Shown here: positions 59,085 through 64,000 of the stretch, one piece after another
Layout of the letters: each line of letters begins with the position of its first letter
How positions within the stretch are numbered: position 1 is the first letter of the stretch
Source of the DNA: Phyllostachys edulis
Taxonomy: Eukaryota > Streptophyta > Magnoliopsida > Poales > Poaceae
Reading direction: 5' to 3'
NCBI GenBank assembly: GCA_036346405.1
Contig: CM070546.1
Coordinates: 103,980,826 to 104,044,825 of the forward strand
DNA length: 64,000 nucleotides
Made by a program: the position numbers and the translations under genes
The notes under the pieces: model-generated
What the model saw: the letters and a program-made list of their open reading frames with translations, nothing else
Told to the model about the DNA's origin: nothing
Databases searched by the model: none

Positions 59085-61242
59085 TGTAACACCCTGGCTA
59101 TTTGGAAGTCAAGATGTCACCTAAATACTCTAACATACAACCACAATGCGGAAGAATTTGAATAAAATAACATCTACTGGCATTAATAAATCAACCATAC
59201 ACATGGAGAAGGTATCCTTCCTTCACCATCTAAATTTATTTATTACAGTTCATCATTAATCAAGGTTCACAAGCAGTAATAAATCAATCGTAACATGGAG
59301 AAGGTATCCTTCTTTCACCATTTAGAATTATTTATTACGCTTCTTCAATAATGAATGAAAGATGGAACTATATTATAATCTTGAACTTGAATAGGATGAT
59401 GTGAATGAGTAGTGTGTGTCTACTCCTCCCAAGTGAGCCAACATCGTTGTTTACCTATAAAACAACAACGCAAGAATGAGTCCAAGACTCAAAGCAAGTA
59501 CAATGAGTAAATGGAACATACAACAATCATTAACAATCCAATATCATTGAACATTATGAAGAAATCACAAAACTAGTATTTGAATGAATGGAATGAATGG
59601 AGTGAATGGAATGAAGGGACTACACACATGCATATACTGTATTGCTAGTGACACACCCGTCGGTGTTCACTTAAGCCCACATTTAACAAAATGCGAGGAT
59701 CCAAGTCCCGTATGAAGAACGTTTCATACGAGTGTCCCAAATCGCCCACATTGAATGGTGGAGCCCACATTGGAATGGTGGGTCTTATGTGCCATCCTCG
59801 AATTGATGGGTATTTTAATCCACTCCGTGGATGGAACATGAATAATGAATGCATGGAATGAAATATGTATATTGAAAAGACACGCTCTCTAATCATGGAG
59901 ATAACACACATATGGAAGGAACATGAACTTAAATATTATCATGGATCTTAGAAAACACAGGATCAACATCAAGCATCCAACATTTCCTAATTATCAAAAC
60001 ATCAAAGTATTTTACCTTCAGCGATGCGACGTTAAGCGTGAAAAGATGATGCTCCTAAACCCAAGCTTCACCTCCTAAACAATTAAATAACTGAAATAAG
60101 GATACGATGAACACGACATTACTGAATAACGTTCTACAACGCTTCCGGCGATTCAATATTTAACTAGAAACTCTAAACTAAAACCAACGATTCTCGCCCT
60201 AAACCGCCCTCGACAGCAGCACGGTAAACAGAATAGCTCTTGATCTGGAACTCGAATGAGGTGAATCCAGTTTCTGTGATTCTTAACTGACAAATATACA
60301 ATACTCTAGTTGACAAGATAATCTAATTCGGCCAGATTAGTACGTCAACAGACTGATGAACTTTCAGCACAAAAACTGTCTAACAGAATAAATAGCAGCA
60401 CTAAAACGATCATAACTTTTAATCTATAACTCCGAATTGATCATTATTTAACAATCTGGAAAGGTTATCAAATTAAATACAATAACCTAGTTGGGTGAAA
60501 ACCCAGATTCGTCCAATTACAATTTCATAATTTACGAAATAACAAAACAGATTAATCTCGTCAGAAATCTGGATAGCAGATACTAAATCTATCATAACTT
60601 TTGACTCGAACGTCGGAATCAAGTGAACTCGGTGGCCACAGAAAGTTAAGAACAACCTCTAGATATCTCTAGAAGATCAAAACTATTTGTTCGGCATCTA
60701 AGAACGCGAAACAGTCCGCGCAACATACTGGACAGATTTGATCTAATGCGATCGACTTTGATCCAAACGATTCTAATCAATTTCGCTTCTACGATCAAAC
60801 ATAAAACAACGATCAGCGATGGTTACCCTTGGAGCACCCAGGAACACGAAGATTGAACTGTGGAGAAGTCCCCGCCGCCTTGATCAGCAACCCTTGCATG
60901 GCACCAATCAATCCTTTATGGGAGGCCAAGAACGGGAGATCAACACCGAGGGGAGCTCCAGAGAATGGGTGCCGCACTGTGGCTTGGGTGGCAGCAAGGG
61001 AGGTGGAGAGGCACTGTTCACGGGGTACTGTAGCAATGGCGGCTCTGTAGCACGCCGCTACACATACCGCCCTAGGTTTTCTTTTTATTGGTGGCGGTCC
61101 TCACGGGCCTCTCGGCCAAGGCCCGAGGCCCAGATTGTCAAGAATTGCGTAAACCCCTCTAATCCTCTGTTAATTCTATTTTTCTAGTTGGTCATTCTCC
61201 CTAATTCTTTTCGCTTCACTTAAATAGATTTGGGGTATTACA
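59085..61242 (-). mobile_element. Gypsy solo LTR inside the MULE, target duplication tgtag
   Basis: It is flanked by tgtag at 59080-59084 and 61243-61247. On the minus strand it starts TGTAATACCCCAAATC and ends ...CCAGGGTGTTACA. It is 2,158 bp with no gag-pol. A GC-rich promoter-like part spans about 60820-61080. Two internal tandem structures are visible: a 93-bp duplication at 59185-59370 and a (GAATG)n-like run at 59579-59617. It belongs to the same broad LTR class as those at 1851, 22172 and 32356. Confidence 0.9.
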
Positions 61243-61259
61243 TGTAGGATGCTCCGGGT

Positions 61260-61626
61260 GAAAGGAATCGGGGAAACTCATCGGGTGAGGAATGGCGACG
61301 GCTACTTTGGGTGGCAAGGGGAAGGTGTCGGGGTTGTTGGCGACGATGCGTGCATAGGAGAGGATAAGCCCCTAGAGGTGGGTGATGGAGGTGGCGGGGC
61401 GTGTGCAGAGGGTGGCGTCGCAGATGGTGGAGTGCTTGCGTGCCTCGTCGGCGGTGCGACGGAAGGCCGAGATGAAAGGCGATGACGAAAGCGAAGAGGG
61501 AGAGGTAGGCGGCGGGCGGTTCGGGAAGGAGAGATGGTCGATGAGGAGGCGCTCGGAGGCGGTGGCAAATCTAGAATGAAATAGAGGGAGAGCTCTACTG
61601 TTGAGACTATAGTACAATATAAGCAT
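61260..61626 (-). other. Possible captured exon fragment in the MULE
   Basis: The minus-strand frame 61626-61372 encodes RFATASERLLIDHLSFPNRP, a Ser/Pro-rich linker, then FISAFRRTADEARKHSTICD. Amino-acid use is less repetitive than in neighbouring GC-rich frames, suggesting a real protein origin. I do not recognise the family. The + strand is also open with Gly-rich codons, so composition remains an alternative. Confidence 0.3.
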
Positions 61627-61725
61627 ACTAAAGCTACATTTACTGGTCTTTTGCCTTTAGAATGTCAAATTCATACATGAATAGAAAAATGACAAATTGA
61701 AAATGTACAATACAACAAATTTAGT

Positions 61726-61929
61726 TCATCGCTCATGGATAATATGCCCCAAAATGTCCATAAATGCCACTGGAAGGATCAATGTGAGCTCAATGAGGTG
61801 ATACATCAATGCTGGATCTGCAATAATATCATCTAGATTAAATTTATGCTGAATCTTTTTTGCTTCAGTTCTGCTTTCTATAGTTGGAGGGTTACTGCTA
61901 GTTGCATCATTTGAGAAATATTTGTGCAA
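61726..61929 (-). pseudogene. Possible fragment of a TTF/MYM-type zinc-finger hAT-like protein
   Basis: The minus-strand frame gives HKYFSNDATSSNPPTIES, then KFNLDDIIADPALMYHLIEL. The order 'short K-Y/F-F leader, Ser/Pro linker, (I/F)NxD(D/E)(I/L)xxDPAxR..I..' resembles the N-terminal part of plant TTF-type zinc-finger (MYM-type 1-like) proteins, but only this piece is present and the YHP...R motif that should follow is absent. This is a tentative reading from memory of the family. Confidence 0.3.
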
Positions 61930-62182
61930 AGTTCACTTCTCCATTTTTGTAAATCTAAAAAAAAGTAAACAACAACCAGTCAACCACTAATTAAACAAAT
62001 TGGTTAATCCGCTGCTGTCATGATGTTCACTAATAAATCAAACAACTTTTGCATCAAATCATCAATCACAATTAAACATTTGCAATTTTGCATCAATAAT
62101 CAATTCATGATTCATCAATCTTCAAGACTCAAGTCAAGCGCCTCAGTCAATCACTCAATCTTGCAACAGACAAGCAAAATGA

Positions 62183-62292
62183 GGAATTTTTTGGGAGAGA
62201 AACAAACTCACACTCACACTCACTTACTCGGTTACTCACTGGCTCACTGGCTCACTGCCTCACTTCAGTCTTGAAGTCTCCCAAAAAATTCC
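62183..62292. repeat. 16-bp perfect inverted repeat around CTCACT repeats
   Basis: ggaattttttgggaga at 62183-62198 is the exact reverse complement of tctcccaaaaaattcc at 62277-62292. The 78-nt loop is made mostly of cactcac, ggttactcact, ggctcact and gcctcact units. The arms could form a stem or be the ends of a tiny insertion. Confidence 0.75.
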
Positions 62293-63323
62293 CCACTGCC
62301 TTGGCCCTCACCCACGCAGAGTCATGAGTCGCCTCACTCGCCTCACAAATACCCCTGGTAACGCTCGAGCCTCGGAGCCTCCAATGACCAGTGGTCCCCA
62401 CCCGACGCCGCGCCGTCGCGCTGCGGACGTGTCGAGACGCTGAGTTGCCGAGACGCGCCAGTCTGCTGAGCGACGCCGACCACCTCCTCGCCGACCGCCC
62501 CCCTTAGGCCTCAATGAGTCTCTCGATTTCTCGAAAATATGGATCTGGGGTCTGAGGAAACCAGGTCTGAGAGAGTGAGCACTAAGCAGTGAGAGCTTAT
62601 ATGTTATTTGGGCCGGTAGGCGGCAGCCGACTGGGCCTTAAGCCCCATGCCTAGCCCGGGAACGGGAAGTCAGGAAGACTTTCTTCAACCTCCGAGGGAG
62701 ACTCGCCAAGACGCAACTCCCCTTCCGCTGCACCTCTCTTCAACCTCCAACTCGTGGCCGCTGCCTCGCCGGTGCTCAGTGGGTACTAGGTTTAGGGGTC
62801 CGGTGGTGGGGGGAGGGGGTGCTCGAGCACCCACGGTAGACTTGTCCCTGCTCGGAGGTGTCGCGCGGAGCGAGGAGGGGACGCGACTCCGAGAGGAGCT
62901 CGACGGCAGCGAGCTCGAGGTAGGCAACGATGATGTCGGCACCGGCTGGTGGCAGGGTGCTGGGTGGCGGCAATGGCGGCGCAGAATGGGGAGGATCCAT
63001 GGCGCGGGGGGTGGTGAGGCAGAGGAGGCGTAGGTGGGGGCGGATGGGAAGCAGAGGAGGCGGAGGTGACGCATTTACTACACATGTGAAGAAGATGGGA
63101 GGAGAGAGAAGAGAAAGAAAGAGAGGAAGAAGAAGGGTGATTTAGGTGCAACATAGGCAAAACCTTGTCACGCATGCAAACTCGCCCAACCAAACAGCCT
63201 AAAAGAGTTAAGTGACCTGATTTCGAAAGATTAGTGGATAAAAAACCAATTTTGTAGTTAAGGTGATTAAGCAAGCTTTTTTGAAAGTTTAAGAGGTTAA
63301 AATGGACCTATTGCGTTAATAAT

Positions 63324-63640
63324 TAATTAATAATATGAGCACCGCGATGTTGAGATATGGCTAGTATTGTTCTTTAGTTGATGTTTAAGTAGGCAATTAG
63401 AAGGTGGAGTTGAACCATTCCAAATGGAGCGAGTGGACTTGGGACTATTTTTCAAGAACCAGTCCACTACCATATCATTGTCACGGTACGCCTAACCGTA
63501 ATCGTTACTAGTATTTTTTTTTACCTCGAACACGTGGAACGTTGATAAATACGAGTAGTACTCCACGCCACTACCTACCGAACAGAGAAGAGCAAGGCAA
63601 TTTCGCTGTTCAGAAACCAAACAGGACTTGGATCGCTACT
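63324..63640. other. Intergenic flank upstream of the promoter
   Basis: AT-rich to mixed DNA after the MULE. It includes tacctcgaacacgtggaacg near 63522 with a CACGTG core (63530-63535), a G-box that could serve the downstream gene. Confidence 0.45.
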
Positions 63641-63699
63641 CTGCCCTGCTCCCAGTTTTTAGCCGCGCATCGTTGTCCGTAGTTCGCGTGAAACGCGTC

Positions 63700-64000
63700 C
63701 ACCGACGACTAGAAAACAAAGAAACAAATCACGCGACCATATCAAGGGGGACCGCGAACCCGCGGCGCCGTTTCCTGCTCCGCACGTGCCAGCTCGCCGC
63801 GCGCCCACCCGCTTCCACGACGGTTCCCAAAACCCATGAAACCGAGAAAAGCGCAAAAAACCCGCACCGTTCCGCGCTTTCTACCCGCCTGCCCCTGCCT
63901 TCCCGTCACTTTATATTCCACGCATCCCCTGCCTCATTCGTCCACTCGCACCAATAACCAACACATCTCACGCGAGCACAGTGGAGGGGTGGTAGAGAGC
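63700..64000 (+). promoter_or_regulatory. Probable promoter and 5'UTR start of a downstream + strand gene
   Basis: GC content climbs from 63740. A TATA-like tttatatt at 63910-63917 sits in a pyrimidine-rich context (cgtcactttatattccacgc). About 30-40 nt later the sequence becomes a C/A-rich leader (ccactcgcaccaataaccaac) running to the window end (gtggaggggtggtagagagc). This is typical grass core promoter and leader architecture. The coding sequence is outside the window, so the gene cannot be named. The 63628-63957 frame overlaps the promoter and is unlikely to be real. Confidence 0.6.

Larger units (their letters stand above)
58507..63314. mobile_element. MULE with perfect 9-bp target duplication and nested solo LTR
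   Basis: Both flanks carry gttaataat (58498-58506 and 63315-63323). The left end ggaataagtccattttacc and the reversed right end gcaataggtccattttaac continue as inverted repeats for about 135 bp. Shared blocks are ctttc.aaaag, aactacaaaa, ttttt.acc..taat.tttc and tgtttggttg. Without the LTR at 59085-61242 the MULE is about 2.65 kb. No transposase is recognised, so it is non-autonomous. The interior is GC-rich and contains candidate captured gene pieces at 58700-59080, 61260-61626, 61726-61929 and 62640-63150, which would make it a Pack-MULE. Confidence 0.88.

Noticed and set aside
1..64000. CRISPR arrays, operons, Shine-Dalgarno sites, tRNA or rRNA genes
   Set aside because: No regularly spaced identical repeats, no tRNA-like A/B boxes with a cloverleaf and no rRNA core sequences were noticed. 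The DNA is plant nuclear.

Overview
This is nuclear DNA from a flowering plant, almost certainly a grass and probably Oryza or a close relative. Two conserved plant genes show GT-AG splicing, GC-rich first exons and AT-rich introns. The rest is grass-type mobile DNA: Ty3/gypsy LTRs opening TGTAACAYCC, a copia LTR opening TGTTGGAAATATGCCC, a SIRE-type copia LTR opening TG..CATCTAGGCCCC, MuDR/MULE transposases, an Ac-like hAT relic and small MITEs. The placement is inference from sequence style and remembered family hallmarks; no search was run.

Layout. 1-5.2 kb: a partial gypsy LTR, a dead hAT transposase with its GGCC-rich subterminal DNA, and a MITE. 5.2-10.6 kb: a GC-rich segment with an internal duplication, then T-rich intron-like DNA with one convincing unidentified 144-nt phase-0 exon and several local duplications. 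10.6-15.5 kb: a small non-autonomous MULE, then a 3.9-kb MULE with long inverted termini and a decayed antisense transposase. 15.5-23.7 kb: LSM4 on the + strand, seven coding exons giving 147 residues, with an antisense gypsy LTR of about 4 kb in intron 4. 23.7-29.3 kb: an orphan last exon of a GH1 beta-glucosidase, a MITE, and a MULE transposase relic next to a GRF-type zinc-finger relic. 29.3-48.9 kb: a minus-strand gypsy element interrupted inside integrase by a copia LTR (target duplication atttc), which is itself interrupted by a decayed Tat-lineage gypsy. 49.1-52.2 kb: RNase H and LTR scraps and a SIRE-type solo LTR with target duplication agtcc. 54-56.2 kb: a uL18-family ribosomal protein gene on the + strand with a 5'UTR intron. 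58.5-63.3 kb: a MULE with a perfect 9-bp target duplication, containing a gypsy solo LTR with a perfect 5-bp duplication (tgtag). 63.4-64 kb: probable promoter and 5'UTR of a + strand gene that continues beyond the window.

How the parts relate. LSM4 (RNA-processing ring subunit) and uL18 (organelle-type ribosomal protein) are the only clearly intact genes and do not form a pathway; they are neighbours separated by about 30 kb of transposon insertions. The main interest is structural: insertions whose order and boundaries can be read from target-site duplications, a MULE terminus ending about 225 bp upstream of the LSM4 start codon, and several MULEs holding GC-rich, possibly captured host sequence. 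I found no CRISPR, operon, tRNA, rRNA or evidently new molecular system.
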